Positions 1 to 12,664 are shown, counted from the first letter of the stretch. The stretch is 64,000 nt of DNA from Phlebotomus papatasi (GCF_024763615.1 NC_077222.1:41478001-41542000), one strand, 5' to 3'. The notes: a model not told the origin generated them from the letters alone. Numbers and translations: made by a program.

Positions 1-1600
1 TACATATGTTCATCTAATGACCTCCAGTCTGGAGTATTTAAAGCCTTTAGATATATTTATGCGTGCATTTCACATTCCTAAAATTTAATAGTTTCACGGA
101 CATTATTCAGGAGTGTTAAAAGACAAGTCATGCGATATTGAACTATAAATTTGTACCTCAATGTCCACATCTGTTTATTTACATCAACGTATAACGAACG
201 AGTGGAAATCCATCAATATGTAGCACAAAAATACCAAACTATTTGGTTTTGCGAGGTTAAAAAGTTTAGTCTTACTTTGCACATATATGTATATATATTT
301 AAAATTGTTTTACAAAACTTTCATGAAATTCCACAACTTTGAGGCTGCACTCTTGGTATAAAGCTTGTTTACAGCGATACAGAAAGTCATCATTTACTAC
401 TAAGTATCGTAAATATCACTTGAATAAAAACAAATATTTTATTATTTTATCCATTTCATCCAAAACTTTTAAAAGCATTTTAAAATAAAATTTAGAAAAT
501 AAGACTCCACTCACTAATTCGACTAAGAATTTATAAATACTAAGAAATATCATGAGTGGAAATCCCAAGACTAGTTGTTACAATTTTCCATTATCTCCCT
601 ACAGAATCTTAGCGCTCCCGGCTATGTAAGGGTTTCCTTTCAAAGTTTTCTGCTCCTTAGGCTCAATGTTTAGTAACTCTTTGGACATTCTCTGAGCTAG
701 CATTCAGCAGATATGTTCAAATTAGATGATTTGAATTCTCATGCTAGCCATATAGTCTTTGTCATTATAAGTACTCCAACTTCATGATTCATTTAGATAA
801 TGGTTGCAATCGTTGTAATTATACAGAAAATTAAATTAAATTAGAAAATTTAGTGATTAAAACAACCACATTGGTTAGTAAATTATTTCAAAATCTAGTG
901 ACAAGGCTAGATCAGCTTTTTGTATATTAGATTTTTGGAAAATACTCCTTGTAATAAATAGCTCCCAAAGCTAAATAGGTCTAGGCTATATCAACGCTAG
1001 CTAGATAGGCCTACCAGAGCAACGACCATTTTAATCGATAGATGGCTAGAAGTAGGTGATATCAGACCCACCCCCTCCCCCCCCCACACCTTCCGCCATT
1101 TTGGCAATGCGAAATTTTATTTTCTCAATAACTACTCTGCCTCTATGGCATCAATCGATCTCAAATTTAAATAAGTTATAGGTAGATCTAAAAGACCTTC
1201 CGCTTAAAAAAATTTAAGTAACCAGTTCCAATTGTCAGAATTTGAAAAAAATTGGTATTTTGGAAAGCTTTCGTGGAGTACTACTACCTTTCTGACAACC
1301 CAACTTCATCAGATTTAATCGAACATTAGATTAATCGAAAAATCGATTTTCGAAATTTAGTTTTCGAATATTTTGTAGACCATATTTGTCTTTAAATTTA
1401 AGTATGTTGTAGCAGAATTCGAAAACTTTCTAACGGTGGATCGCACTCCTCTCTCGATGTTCCCTGATCTAAGCTTGGCTTTAACCAAAAATGTCCTGAC
1501 CGGACTATATTTTCGGTGTTTATAAAGCGATTTCGATGAAATTTTAGTAATATTGTATCTGACATCGAGATCTTTCTAACGATGGGTTAGAACTGTAAAC
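1..1600. other. No gene seen; AT-rich flank with degenerate repeat
   Basis: No open frame here looks coding. A C-tract lies near 1070-1087. Between about 1000 and 1600 the sequence looks like an old dispersed repeat: similar phrases (tttctaacggtgg and tttctaacgatgg) recur about 145 bases apart, at 1428 and 1573. No terminal repeats were found. Confidence 0.4.
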
Positions 1601-1610
1601 CGACCTTTAG

Positions 1611-1955
1611 TACAGTAGACTCTCCCTAATTCGGCTCTTTTAAGATCGGGATACTTTTTAATTCGGGCAGCAGTCATATTTGAAAAAAGTTTGTTGACAT
1701 TTCTCAAGTTTGATCTTGATAATTGAATGAAGGAAATATGCTTAAATTTGCATTGGTTTGCCTTAGTTATGATGTGATTTTGCATTATTAAGGAATTTTT
1801 ATGACATTAACAATAAATATGAGTAAATAAACTTAATGAGTGTGAAGATGAATAAAAAAAAGTCATTGCATTTCAAAAACTTTGTCGCCCGAATTTCTCT
1901 CAAATTCGGGTGACATTTAGGTCCCAAATGCCTGAATTTGAGAGAGTCTACTATA
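1611..1955. repeat. pogo/Tigger-like MITE, copy 1
   Basis: The ends are inverted repeats beginning TACAGTAGACTCTC and ending GAGAGTCTACTATA, with TA at each edge as in Tc1/mariner/pogo elements. The subterminal AATTCGG phrases occur in both arms. The same unit recurs at 4352-4636 and, in inverted orientation, at 42910-43255. It is about 345 bp with no coding frame, so it is non-autonomous. The Tigger assignment rests on resemblance of the termini only. Confidence 0.75.
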
Positions 1956-2015
1956 TATCCAAATAGACGGGGACGGGACTCTATCTCTACTGCCCTATTA
2001 CCCCCTAATATCTAG

Positions 2016-2147
2016 TGCACAATAACTTTTGTTTGTAAATATGTTTTTAAAATTTCCTATTAGAGTGGATGAAATGTAGATCCATCCAGTCATCTTGTTC
2101 TCTATCATAGGAATTTTTGAAAACTTACAAACAAAAGTTATTGTGCA
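2016..2147. repeat. Short MITE with 23-bp perfect TIRs
   Basis: A 132 bp unit whose ends are perfect inverted copies of about 23 bases, starting TGCACAATAACTTTTG. Decayed relatives of the same termini are visible around 6050-6240 and 15780-15985. It has no coding capacity. The superfamily is not assigned. Confidence 0.7.
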
Positions 2148-2149
2148 TC

Positions 2150-4345
2150 TGGCATAATATCAAATAATCTTAGAGGGTTTTTATTATAATTTCAGTTAAT
2201 TATGAAGTTTTCTTTCTTAACCGTGAATTTCTTCCCTTATCTTGAAGTTCTTCAGCGGTCCAACTCGTTGGAAAGAGCATCGTGTTCACCAATTCAATAA
2301 TTTCGCGAAGTGTCTTTCAAGAATGTTTTTTTTTGTATTATTCAGCAGTTGACAACTAATTTGAATAATTTTTTAAATAACTCGAAAGATCTTCAGAAAT
2401 AGCTTAAGAGCAAAAAATTTAATTTCGATTAAAAAATAATTGTCATATGACATTAAATGGGATATAGAATTTAGTATTGTCATTACTCTATTCTTTTCTA
2501 AAAGTATTTTAAACCTCAAAACATAATTTAACGGTGACTTTATCATGAGTTATTTAGTATGACTGATGCTTTATCTGCCATAATAATACCTTGGCTATCG
2601 ATTTTCAATTAATTCTAAATTTCAGTTGTATTAAAAGAGACATACATATGCATTTCAACTCAGCTAATAGGACAATTGCAATGACAAATCTGTAATTTTA
2701 GTTCCGTCCTAACTTAATTAAATCATTTTTTTTTAATTTAATGCTAGGTTTAGGTTTCAGTAAGAATTGTGCAATGATTATTTAATTTTCAATGTTCAAA
2801 ATAATTCATGCAAAAGGGAAATAAAATCAATTTGAGAATATTGTTTTCTCAAGCACATATTCAGAATATAATAAGCCTTTATTGTTGGATCATATACAAC
2901 ATACAATTCATTGTGGAATATTGATATCAATAGCATATTTTTCATAAAACCCTCAATCGTCGCGTGATTAAGGGATATGCTTTTTGAGTGTAACTTAATC
3001 ATGGCATTATTGTTTGACTGTTTATGTCGTTTATATTGATTTATACAAAATTCACAAACTGAAATAAAATAGCCAGAAAATGCTTTTGTTTATTTTTTTT
3101 TAATCACTGATACGTTTATTTTTTAATATTTTGTGTTTAGTGGAATTCCAATAAGAACAGTTATAAAATGGCAGATGATTTTATTTGGAACTAAATAAAA
3201 GAAAAGTCGTTGCAAATTTCTTATTATACGAAATCTCCAGAAAAGTCAATGAGATAGCAAAGTATCTAAGCTAACTTTTTAAATTTAAATATACAGAAAA
3301 TGACGGTAGTTTCATCTTGAATAGTTTTATAGTAAAATCATTTAGTGAAGTCAAACTACTAGCACCACTAGGACTATAAAAGTTACTGATTTTAGTGGAC
3401 GTTTCGAGTGGCTAACATACAGCTTTATGTTTTAGTAATATAAACATATTAATCCTTTCCTCTGAAAATATTGCGAAATACGAAACTGCCCCACTCTCTC
3501 CTACATCCTTAACTACAGTTCTAAAGTGAATTATGTACAAATCAGATATTCTGAGTTTATTCATATTAGACAAAAGGCTGACCTAGGGCTTATAATTAAT
3601 TTAATATTTTCACAATATTCCAGTCGAGAAAAAGAGAAAACGGCTCGTTAAGGGCATAAAACAGAGCTTTCATGTAGGATTACTAGAAATAAATAACATA
3701 AGACTAAGCTGAATAAATTGATAAAATGTAATATGAATAGAGGATCACTATGTATAGGACATTGGATTTATAGGACATAGTAAAGGTCCCTAGTTCAATC
3801 GACGAACCACGCCCAGACCTTAGAAAAAAGATTGTTGAGCTGGTGTAACATAACTAATTAAGCACAACAAAACTTCATAAAGGGAGCGTTAAAGAACATC
3901 ATTCATAGAAGAAGATGATTCTCCTTGGTTAATTGGATAATTCTTCCAATACGAGAATAATTCGAAACGAACGAACATTTCGCTCAACACAATTAATATT
4001 ACTACGAAAGAATACCTATGCACACGTTTCATTACACCTCATTTGTATACTCTTTTGTGGATTATATCAGCGTCACGTTTTACGTGTACACCAAATAGTA
4101 ACAATATATAGGGTAATGGGGTAATATTTTGGTCAACTTGCAATATCGGCCACTTGAGTGAAATATCGGACATTGCAACGAATCTGATCAAAATAACGGA
4201 ATAATCTTCAAATGGAATGGTGTTGAATTTCAAAATATTTATTCCTCTTAGAAAACGTTAATATATAAATCCATCCGATTTTAAATTTGAATGTTCCATT
4301 GAAAATATTCGAAACAAAGTGTTCGATATTACTCAAAGAAATGTC
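2150..4345. other. No gene seen
   Basis: AT-rich sequence without a credible coding frame. About 4120-4330 contains phrases (atcggccacttgagtgaaat) that resemble the interior of the TIR element at 46900-47951, so it is probably a decayed relative. A fragment near 3480-3510 resembles the terminus of the TA-flanked GGGG-type elements. Confidence 0.4.
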
Positions 4346-4351
4346 TATCTA

Positions 4352-4636
4352 TACAGTAGATTATCTCAAATTTGGGCTTTTGGGACTGAAATGTCATCCA
4401 AATTATTAAAAAAAAATCGAGCGTGAAACTGTTTAAAATCTAACGTTTTTCCCAGGAAATTAATCGAAAAATTTTCATTAATGAAAAATAATAATATAAT
4501 GAAGAAAAACATGACTTTTTAAGCTTATATATGTCACTCGACAATGATAACCAAATTATAAAAAATATCAGCAAAGTTTTGTTTTAATGTAACTGCCTTT
4601 AATGTAACTTAAACTTACTAACGAGAGTCCACTATA
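4352..4636. repeat. pogo/Tigger-like MITE, copy 2
   Basis: It begins TACAGTAGATTATC and ends GAGAGTCCACTATA, matching the unit at 1611-1955. Its right-hand TA is shared with the left edge of the larger element at 4637-7719, so one of them inserted exactly at the edge of the other. Confidence 0.65.
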
Positions 4637-5289
4637 CACTGGTAAAAATAAAAGGGTCACTTGGGATCCTTTCAAAAGGGTCACGGCTTAAAAGAGTCAT
4701 TTTCATCAAAGAAAAAGGGTGAAATTGATCATTCATTAAAGGATGCCTTCAGGGACCCATTGAAAGGATCACATGCAGTGACCCTTTCAAAGGTTCCTTG
4801 ATTCGATCTTTTCAAAAAGGTCGACATTCTTCATGATTTTCCAGCCAAATTATTAAAGAAAAATAGTCCAAAAAGTATTTTCTGTGTTTGCTCAACAGAA
4901 ATATAAAGCTAAACACCAAAATTTGTGTACTGCACTTCTTTTATATAGAGAAAATTGCGTGAAAAAAAAATCATTGAAATAAGACCCTTTCAAAAGGTTC
5001 AAAAATTTGACCCTTTTAATTTGATCAATTCTTGTGCGATTTTTTCATGAATTCTTCTACGTCATTTAAATAAAAAAAGCAGACGAAAATGTTTTTCGAG
5101 GATTTACTCGAGCGATAAAATATTGCTGCAAATGAAAATTTATTAGTTTTTGCATTGTGTCATGAGATATTATTGATTGAAATTCACATCAGAAAGTGAA
5201 CATTTGAACATTTGAAAGGGTCACTTGAATTGCCTATTGACCGTTCGAGGTTTTCCTCTCCCACCACTATGTCAAAAGTCACGCCACCT

Positions 5290-5389
5290 CCATACGTCAG
5301 TCAGTGTCAAACAACGCGCAATAAGAGTCGGCAGTGAAAAAAATTATTCAGTTCGAGTGACAAAATTAGTGGCTCAAGTGATATTGGAG
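5290..5389 (+). promoter_or_regulatory. Candidate promoter and 5' exon of the captured gene
   Basis: This stretch has higher GC than its surroundings and contains several TCAGT initiator-like motifs (for example acgtcagtcagtgtc). It ends in a consensus splice donor GGAG|GTAAGT at 5389/5390. A second putative non-coding exon runs 5754-5832, bounded by TTTTTAG on the left and GG|GTAAGT on the right. Both contain stops and read as 5' UTR. The assignment is inferred from sequence shape only. Confidence 0.3.
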
Positions 5390-6545
5390 GTAAGTAAAAG
5401 TGATTATCGATGGAGAAATGAAAGAAAATTTAAGGAAAAAGTGTAAAATTGTGCGGCAATTGACTAGAAACAACACAGTTGAGTGGAATACAGAAACATG
5501 AAATGACACGAAATAGACGCTATGTTTTGTGTTTTGCTGTGAAAATTATTAGCTTTATTGTAGGAAAAACCTCCGTGTTTATCAGTCATCATCCTAAATT
5601 GATCGAAACCCAAAGGATATTGACTGATAAACGCGGTGCAATTGAGAAAAAATGCAAACAAAAAAAATCTTGTTGAGGGAATCCGGAGATGTGAAATGAA
5701 TATTCCCGGAAACCCTTGCGCTGTGTATTTTAATTGTTTTGTTTTCTTTTTAGATCATTCCAGGTGAATTCAGAGATTATTTTCATCACTTCTGATTATC
5801 ACCATTATCACTGATATCCAGGGATTATCAGGGTAAGTTTCTTTTTAGTTTTCTTTCAACTGTTGGGATTCTTTCTCAATCACAGCTATTGTAATACTGC
5901 GACTTGACCGGGCGGATTCCAATTCTCTCTCAATTGGACATTTGAGGCAAAATGCCATCCGAATTATCGAGAGGTTTATGCGTAAAAGCCCAATTATAAA
6001 GAATTACGATAAAAATAAGAGGAATTACAGCGAATTTGAGCAAACTGCTTTTTTTTTTAGCCATATTGCTCACTATCATAGGCAATTGTGAAAACATGTT
6101 GAGTAAAACAAAAGCTATTGTGTGTTGTAAGCATGTATTCAAAATTTTCTTTAAGAGTGAGCGAGATGACTATATATAGGTCTCACATACACTCAATGAA
6201 ATGTAAAAAACATACTTACTAAACAAAAATTATTGTGCGTTAGACATAAGTTTTGCGAATTATTTTGATTAACGCTACATGAAAAAAAAAATATATATAT
6301 ATATATAATATATATATTATTTAAAATTTAAAGTTATTTCCTAAAAATAAACATTAAAATTTTCTCTCAATAATATTAAAATGAATAACTAATAATTAAA
6401 TATTATATACATAAAATAAATAAATATACGGATAAATAAATAAATAAAAAATACAGAAAGCCACACGGAAAAACTAAAATAAAATTACCTCACATATTAA
6501 CGACTGTATTTCATTTACATTTTTGTATAATAATTATAATTTCAG

Positions 6546-7178
6546 CTACTTTTGGACTTCGAGTCAAAATATGGATCTAAAAATGTCCGTTCAAGTCTCA
6601 CAGCAATGTTGGGAAATATTGATCAAGAGTACAAGATGCTTCCGGAAAACAGAAAGAAAAATAATAATGAATATATTGAGGGTAACTCAGTTGAAAAATT
6701 TACATAATATTTTTTTTAATCCACGTTTTTCTTTTTTCTAGAATGGCCCCCAACAATTCGAGGATTTCTCAAAATTCTCTCCTTCTTCCCTCCGGTAAAT
6801 ACAGACAAAGAAAACAAAAGGGCGACTATTAAACAATCTCTTCAATCCTTCCTGATGTTATATCCACTGGGAACCCCCCCGTCTGAGATTATCACAGAAA
6901 TTAATAACACTGGACCAGAGATTCAACTCTTCGCAGAGGGCGGAAATAAAAAGTCAATCTCCAATTTTTACGTGAAAGTCGACAACACAATCTTAAAAGT
7001 TAAAGCTGTCGACTTCATCGATGCTTTTGATTTTTATTTCAAAATTTATTTTTCTTTAAATATTGAGTATAAGAAATGTCATGTTTCTTTCTTTAAGTTC
7101 TTCCAAAAATATGTATATAAAATTGAAATCGAAAAAGTCTCACCAACAATGAAGAATTTGGCAATACGCCTACGATAG
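6546..7178 (+). CDS. SAMD3-like C-terminal protein fragment, two exons
   Basis: Two exons join in frame: 6546-6681 (acceptor ATTTCAG, donor GAGG|GTAACT, phase 1) and 6742-7178 (acceptor TTTCTAG, stop TAG). The result is about 190 residues. The first part has the pattern FESKYGSKN, then PPTIRGFLKILSFFPP. The second ends with a hydrophobic block containing SNFYVKVDN, KAVDFIDAF, FSLNIEY and FQKYVYKI. This layout resembles the C-terminal half of the proteins annotated as sterile alpha motif domain-containing protein 3-like in many animals (family recognition from memory). No SAM domain or start codon is evident upstream, so it is probably N-terminally truncated, and its function is unknown. A polyadenylation-like AATAAA follows near 7265. 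The gene lies wholly inside the TIR element 4637-7719. Confidence 0.55.
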
Positions 7179-7845
7179 GATTAAAAAAACAACAAGATAA
7201 AAAACTTCGATTTAAAAAAAAGGACTTTATTTACAATTAAAAAAATATTCATTTTTTTCAGTAAAATAAAATTTGGAAAAATGACAAATTGTCTTTTTAT
7301 TTTTATATTCAAGGAGAAGCTCGAATTACACAATGGTATAATTCGCAAAAAATACAACTTTTGCAGCAGATTTTATTCCTCTTAAAATTATTTTAAGGAG
7401 ATAAATGCTCTACCAAAATATTTTTACAATTCCAGAACCTTATTTCGAAAAAGAAAAGAAAAATGTGAGTAATGATATATTGTTAAAAGTGACCATATTA
7501 AAAGTTCCATTTAACCTATTTAAAAGCGTCATTAGATGACCCTTTTGAAAAGGATCCCCAAAGTGACTCTTTCAAAGTCTCAAAATTTGACCCTTTCGCA
7601 AATGGTCAATTTGATCTTTCAAAGACAGATCAAATTGAACAATTTGAAATGGTGGATCGTATTTGACCCCCCAAAAGGATCGCGAAAGGGTCAATTTGAC
7701 ACTTTTTTTTTTACCAGTGTATTCTTATTGATTTTTAAATGTATTAAGAACAATATTTGTGAAATATAATTATGGCCAAGGGTCAGGGTCTTGGACAGGG
7801 TTGTAAGAAACACTATTGAAAAAGAAATTTCATTAAAAGGGTGGC

Positions 7846-8215
7846 AGAGCATTACAGGTTTTGTGAACTGTTCGAACTCGTGACTTTAGATGCTATATCT
7901 CAAAAATACTTTCGCATCATTTGCTGTTTACGGGTTCTCAACCTATTTAAACCGAATTATAAATCACTCAAAAAATCGTTCAAAATAACTTGAAATTCAA
8001 ATTATAATTGAAATTCGGAAAATAAATTAGTTATCGGTTATAAGCAAGGTTATGAGAAGGTCCATAATCGATGCATAACTAGTAGAATCGGTTCAGGCTT
8101 ATCAGGAATTTCAATATCTTTCCAATGAGCCGAAACATGATACCATTCGGTAGAGAAATGTGCCCCTCCCTAGAGCCTTTTATACCTTTGACCTTGAAAA
8201 TTTTTTTTATTAAGA
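7846..8215. repeat. Dispersed repeat, copy 1
   Basis: It shares an order of phrases with 13195-13520 on the opposite strand: gttcgaactcgtgactt, a block ending gatgctatatctcaaaaa, aactaattta-type text, and cctttgaccttgaaaa near the end. It has no coding frame, and no clean termini were found. Confidence 0.55.
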
Positions 8216-8362
8216 ATGATTCGAGGGTTTTTCATATATGGATAAAATTTCCGCATAGGCAACCTCTAAAACGTGCTTGAAAATTATAAAATTGCACAAC
8301 GCGTTTTCAAGCAATCCCAGAAAAACATGGTTTTTGGCGTGAAATGTCTTTTTTATTTCGTA

Positions 8363-9277
8363 GGGGAGACTGGGGCAAAAAGTCACAAAACGGATATTTT
8401 ATTTTTTTACAAGCTACTCGAGCGCTTCGAAAATTTGTAATTAGCGCAGTTTTATAGGAAATTTACCGCTCTACAACTTTGTGAAAGTAATATTCGTCTA
8501 TTTTGTAAGGAAATACGTTTATCGAGCCAATTTCTAAAAGGTAATTTTGTAACTATTCTCAAAAATGCTGGGGCAAATAGTACCAGACATTGGGTATTAT
8601 CATATTTTGATTCGCTTCATTGCAGGCTTCCGTAAATTTGAAAAAAATACCTAGAGATCATATTTTCATAGAAAATTTATTTATTCATCTACACCTTTGT
8701 AAAACACCGTTTAATCTGCGAGAAAGGTGAGAAAACGAGAAAAGCACTTTTTAAGCTATTTTAGAAAAACACACAAAAGATTGCAAATCGTTTGACCACG
8801 GCAAACAACAAGCGGTGAGACATGATAATGACGTTTTTTTTTCGCCGTGAGACATCAGAAATTGCTTCGCTTTTTTGTTAATTTTTGCTTTATACCTTTT
8901 GTTACTTTTTACCCCAAGTGGCCATTTTTAATAAAAGGATTTCTGGAGAAAAGAACTTTTGTGAAATTCTAAAATAGATAGCGGATTCGTATTCAAAGAA
9001 TCCAAATTATTTAGAAAATATTCACCAGTACATTAATTTTTGGAAAATAAGTAAATAATTGTTATCTTCTGCAAGGAAAATATTTCAAAAAACAGGGCTA
9101 AAAATTGCGATATTTTTTATTTTCTAAATTCCTTGTTCGAATTCTAAGAAACTTATGTTATTGAAGAAGGTCTATGGAGGCTATCTATAGAAAAAAATTT
9201 GAGCCGCTATCTTTTTTACCTTGAAAGATATTGAATTTAGAATTTTTCGATTTGTGACTTTTTGCCCCAGTCTCCCC
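8363..9277. mobile_element. TA-flanked element with perfect 27-bp TIRs
   Basis: The left end (8363-8389) and right end (9251-9277) are exact inverted copies over 27 bases, beginning GGGGAGACTGGGGCAAAAAG, with TA on both sides. The element is 915 bp and has no long coding frame, so it is non-autonomous. Perfect TIRs suggest recent movement. Related GGG(G)-type termini occur at 46900, 48520, 49958 and 57256. Confidence 0.8.
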
Positions 9278-9959
9278 TATATATTATATAAAAAAATTTC
9301 AAACTTAGGATTTTGATTCTCATATCCGACATGTCCGAAACTTGGCATAGCTCCCCTAGCATATTTTCCCACAAAAATTTTTGCGGAAAGCTCTAGGTAT
9401 AATATTTCATAAATTGCCGGAAATATTTCATCACCCTTATCTCGTTTAACAATAGGCTAAGCACCACGAGTACAACACAGAATTTTAATTTTTTTTAATA
9501 TACTTGAAAATCCACGAATTTTCCTCATCTGGCATTTTGGGAATAACATTTAGAGAACCGGAAGTGGTGGTATGTGGACTTGTTGTCAGAATAAGGGCAA
9601 AATAAATAGTAATAGAGAAAAAAATCGAATCATTTTGGCAAGAATATTGTGGAGATATATTGGGGAGGAAAATCTGTAAAATGAATAAAATAGCAAAGCA
9701 TAAGATAGGTAGCCAATCAACTAACCACAAAATATATTACTTCACTATTTGCTGCAATTGCCAATGGATTGAAAATTTGTGCATGAATCTTCAGTGAAGA
9801 ATTATTACACAGTCATTTATTTGGCCATAGTTGTGGGTATATGGAAAAATTTGTAAGAGGAAAAAGCTGAAAAGGGGCGTGAATAATATATTGAATCACT
9901 TATTTGAGTGAAAATCTTCTCAAAAACAATAAATCTTCTGTAGGGAAACATGTGATGAG

Positions 9960-10960
9960 AATTTGCGCGCGCTTTTTCTAGCCTCACTTTAATGCCTACA
10001 CGTGAGCTTTCCGGAGCGGGAGACTATTGAGTGGAATGGGGGATCACGATGTGGAAAATGCTGTGAGCCCGAGTGTCTGTCATAAGTGGTCAAAAGTCGA
10101 CCCGATAGTATCTTCGTGTCCATCCGATTGTGGAATCTAATCACATTTCGCACAAGAGAACGCAAATAGTGTATACAAGTGGGGGGATACTGTGCAAAAA
10201 TTTTTCGCACCGATTTAAAACATAATATTTTCCACACAGCAACCACCCTCTCTGACTGGGGAGTGAATTGGAGGGTTTGCATTTTGGGGCTGGGGTGTGA
10301 TATACATTGAAGTATAGTGACTTTCTGGTGAAAAATTTATGAGATAAAATAAGTTATTTGAAGGAGATTTGCTGTGACCAATACTGTACATGCATGCCAC
10401 TCGCCATCTAGACTCACACATGCGAAAGCTTCCCAAAAGTAAGTTCTGTGATGGCAAATATATTTTCGCAAGAGGTGAGTTTCTCAAAGATTTTCACGAC
10501 TTTTCCACCCAAATTCACCCAGAGCCCATACCGTGTGGGTGGAATGAGTGAATGACCGGTGATTAGTGCTGTATTGCGACCTTGTGAATATCTCACCAGC
10601 TTTTTGCCAAGAATCTACTTAGTCGCCAAGTGGGCCTCTCTTCACCTACTCCCCTCCAAATCCCCGTGCCGATCTCATCGGCACATGAACAGCCCATCTA
10701 AACTTCAACTTTTCCAACTCAATCACCCTTCCGCCCTATGACACCCCACCGTAATTGCAACTTTCAAGGTATACCATCATCCCACCAAAGCCCCAGCCCC
10801 ATCAGGGCTCTCATATCTCATTCACTCATACATACACTAAGGCCCCAAACCCATTTGCTTGTATTTGAAGAAATTCCACTGTGGCACATTTCGCGATAGC
10901 AGGTAGAATGACGTTGATTGTCCAGGTTCAGCCCTTGGTCTTCTTCCTCAATTTATTGCT
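9960..10960. other. Non-repetitive, GC-richer stretch; possible regulatory or 5' exon DNA
   Basis: Compared with its flanks this kilobase is less AT-rich and shows none of the terminal-repeat families seen elsewhere. Overlapping short frames occur on both strands, none of which looks like a protein. It could contain an untranslated exon or an enhancer. No direct functional evidence is visible. Confidence 0.25.
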
Positions 10961-11498
10961 CGATTCCACGTAACATCAAAATTCCACAGTCCCTACCATT
11001 ACTAAAGGCTTAAGGGCAATTGCTCTAAAAGTTTGCATCATCATTTTTATGACCACGACAACTCAAATACAAAAAAAAAATGCCCAGAGATTAGAAAAAA
11101 AATCTCATTATGATGAGCGCGATATTCAGCATTTCAGTGAAATTTTTAAAAAGTTTTACAATGTTGAGTGTCAGATTTCATTCTGGGCATTCTGGGAGCT
11201 GAGCATGCAGAAATTTCACAGTTTAATAGATTGAAATGTTATCAAGAATCTCGTTTTTCACTCTGATGCTTTCTGCTTCTTCATTCTCCATCCATTCTAT
11301 ATAGAATCTTCTGCCTAATTTTTTTTGTTAAAGTATATGAACAATTTTCAAAAAGGTGAATGATTAAGCATGGTATTCTATTAACAAATTAATTTTTTAA
11401 CGGTCCTTTTAACTGAAATTTGGATTAGAAATCGAATTTTTTGTTTTGTTTGTCGGGTTTGTCAAATTTTCGTCGTTCTCTTAGCGGTCAAAACTTCC

Positions 11499-12030
11499 TT
11501 AACCCTTTAAGGACGATTGGAACACCGGTGTCCCATAAAGAAAAGTATTTTTTCCTGACTACCTAATGTTATTTTTTTCTTCTGTCTGTACATAATTGTA
11601 AAGTAGAAGGTTGAAGGAATCTAGAATATTTTTTGCAAGTCTGTAGCTATTTGCTATGTATTAAATATAATTAATGCTATGTATTAAATATAAAAATAGC
11701 GAATTTTTAAATTCTCAAATTCATAATTTATTTTATTTATTTTTATACTTCCATTTTTTTAAGCAAAACCCTTTTAGCAATAAAAACTACAATACTCATA
11801 CGTAATATTTTTTATTTAAGCAAAAATATCCATTGGTATTGTCAAAAAAATTACCTTAATTTTTGTGCTATTTTTGTCCCTATTGTTCATAGAAGCACAA
11901 AATACACCGAATCAGACTCTCTTGGACTTTCCAAGTTTAGATGTAAGACTTATCATTGATTATGTTTCTCAGTTTAATTTTTATTGTTGATTTTCAGTCC
12001 GTAAGAAGTGTCTCGTCGTTAAAGGGTTAA
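11499..12030. repeat. piggyBac-like MITE, long form
   Basis: The edges are TTAA|CCCTTTAAGGACGA on the left and TCGTCGTTAAAGGG|TTAA on the right. Duplicated TTAA with CCC...GGG ends is characteristic of piggyBac elements. There is no transposase frame. Shorter relatives lie at 14271-14405, 40201-40349, 40346-40487 and 40968-41115, and a right-end fragment at 26050-26135. Confidence 0.75.
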
Positions 12031-12553
12031 CTAAATATTTCACGTAAATTCTAAAACAACATAAATTAATTACAAACTGTTTCTTATAATTCACATAAGT
12101 GAAAAGATCATTATAAAGGTCCTATAATATTGCTAGCTTATGAGAATATTTTTGGTCTGAACTTTTTAATTCAAAATCTTTTCATATCAGTTGCTTAACA
12201 GATGGTACGGACTCTATGATTTTCAATAGGTCTTGCTCGTTTTTCGAGGATATTATCGCTACAAAATAGACATGTTATCACACGCCATCCTTATGGTTTT
12301 TTTTTTTTAAATGTACTAATAAGAAAATTAAACAATACTGGGAAATTTAGATAAATAGATATGGTGTCTTTTATATAAGTCTTGTTTAAGTCCTTCGCAA
12401 GAAATCGGTCTTTGACGTCAACATCCTACAACGTATTGTTTCTAATATAAAACAAGCCAAACTTTTTCTTTATTAAAACTTTAAAAAGAACTTGTTAAGA
12501 ATCTCTTATATTGTTCAGCTACGGAACAATCGAGATAGAAGACATTAAAACTA

Positions 12554-12664
12554 ATGGTTTCTACACACTAGAGAAATTCATGTCCATATTCCAGAGTTTT
12601 TCCTCACAAGCGTAGGTAATTTACTTCAATATGGACATTAATATCTCTAGTATGTAGAGCCCAT
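12554..12664. repeat. Short MITE, CTACACACTAGAGAAATT family
   Basis: A 111 bp unit. The left end, ggtttctacacactagagaa, is matched in inverse by the right end, tctctagtatgtagagccc. The same family appears as the outer element at 61128-62195 and at 62385-62495. It has no coding content. Confidence 0.65.

Larger units (their letters stand above)
4637..7719. mobile_element. 3.1-kb TIR element carrying a spliced host-like gene
   Basis: The outer ends are CACTGGTAAAAA on the left and TTTTTTTACCAGTG on the right, each flanked by TA. Both subterminal regions hold many copies of short phrases such as GACCCTTTCAAAAGG and AAAGGGTCA in both orientations, at about 4650-4830 and 4980-5010 on the left and 7540-7700 on the right. 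Such arrays are typical of transposase-binding subterminal repeats. No transposase frame is present. Instead, the interior holds a multi-exon gene-like structure ending in a SAMD3-like reading frame at 6546-7178. A TA-TIR structure with cargo suggests a non-autonomous element that picked up host sequence, or an unfamiliar family. The superfamily is unresolved. Confidence 0.65.

Noticed and set aside
3780..3830. tRNA-like B-box in reverse orientation
   Set aside because: No A-box at the correct spacing and no cloverleaf.
9989..10741. Several 60-97 codon frames
   Set aside because: Overlapping, low-complexity, no recognisable product.
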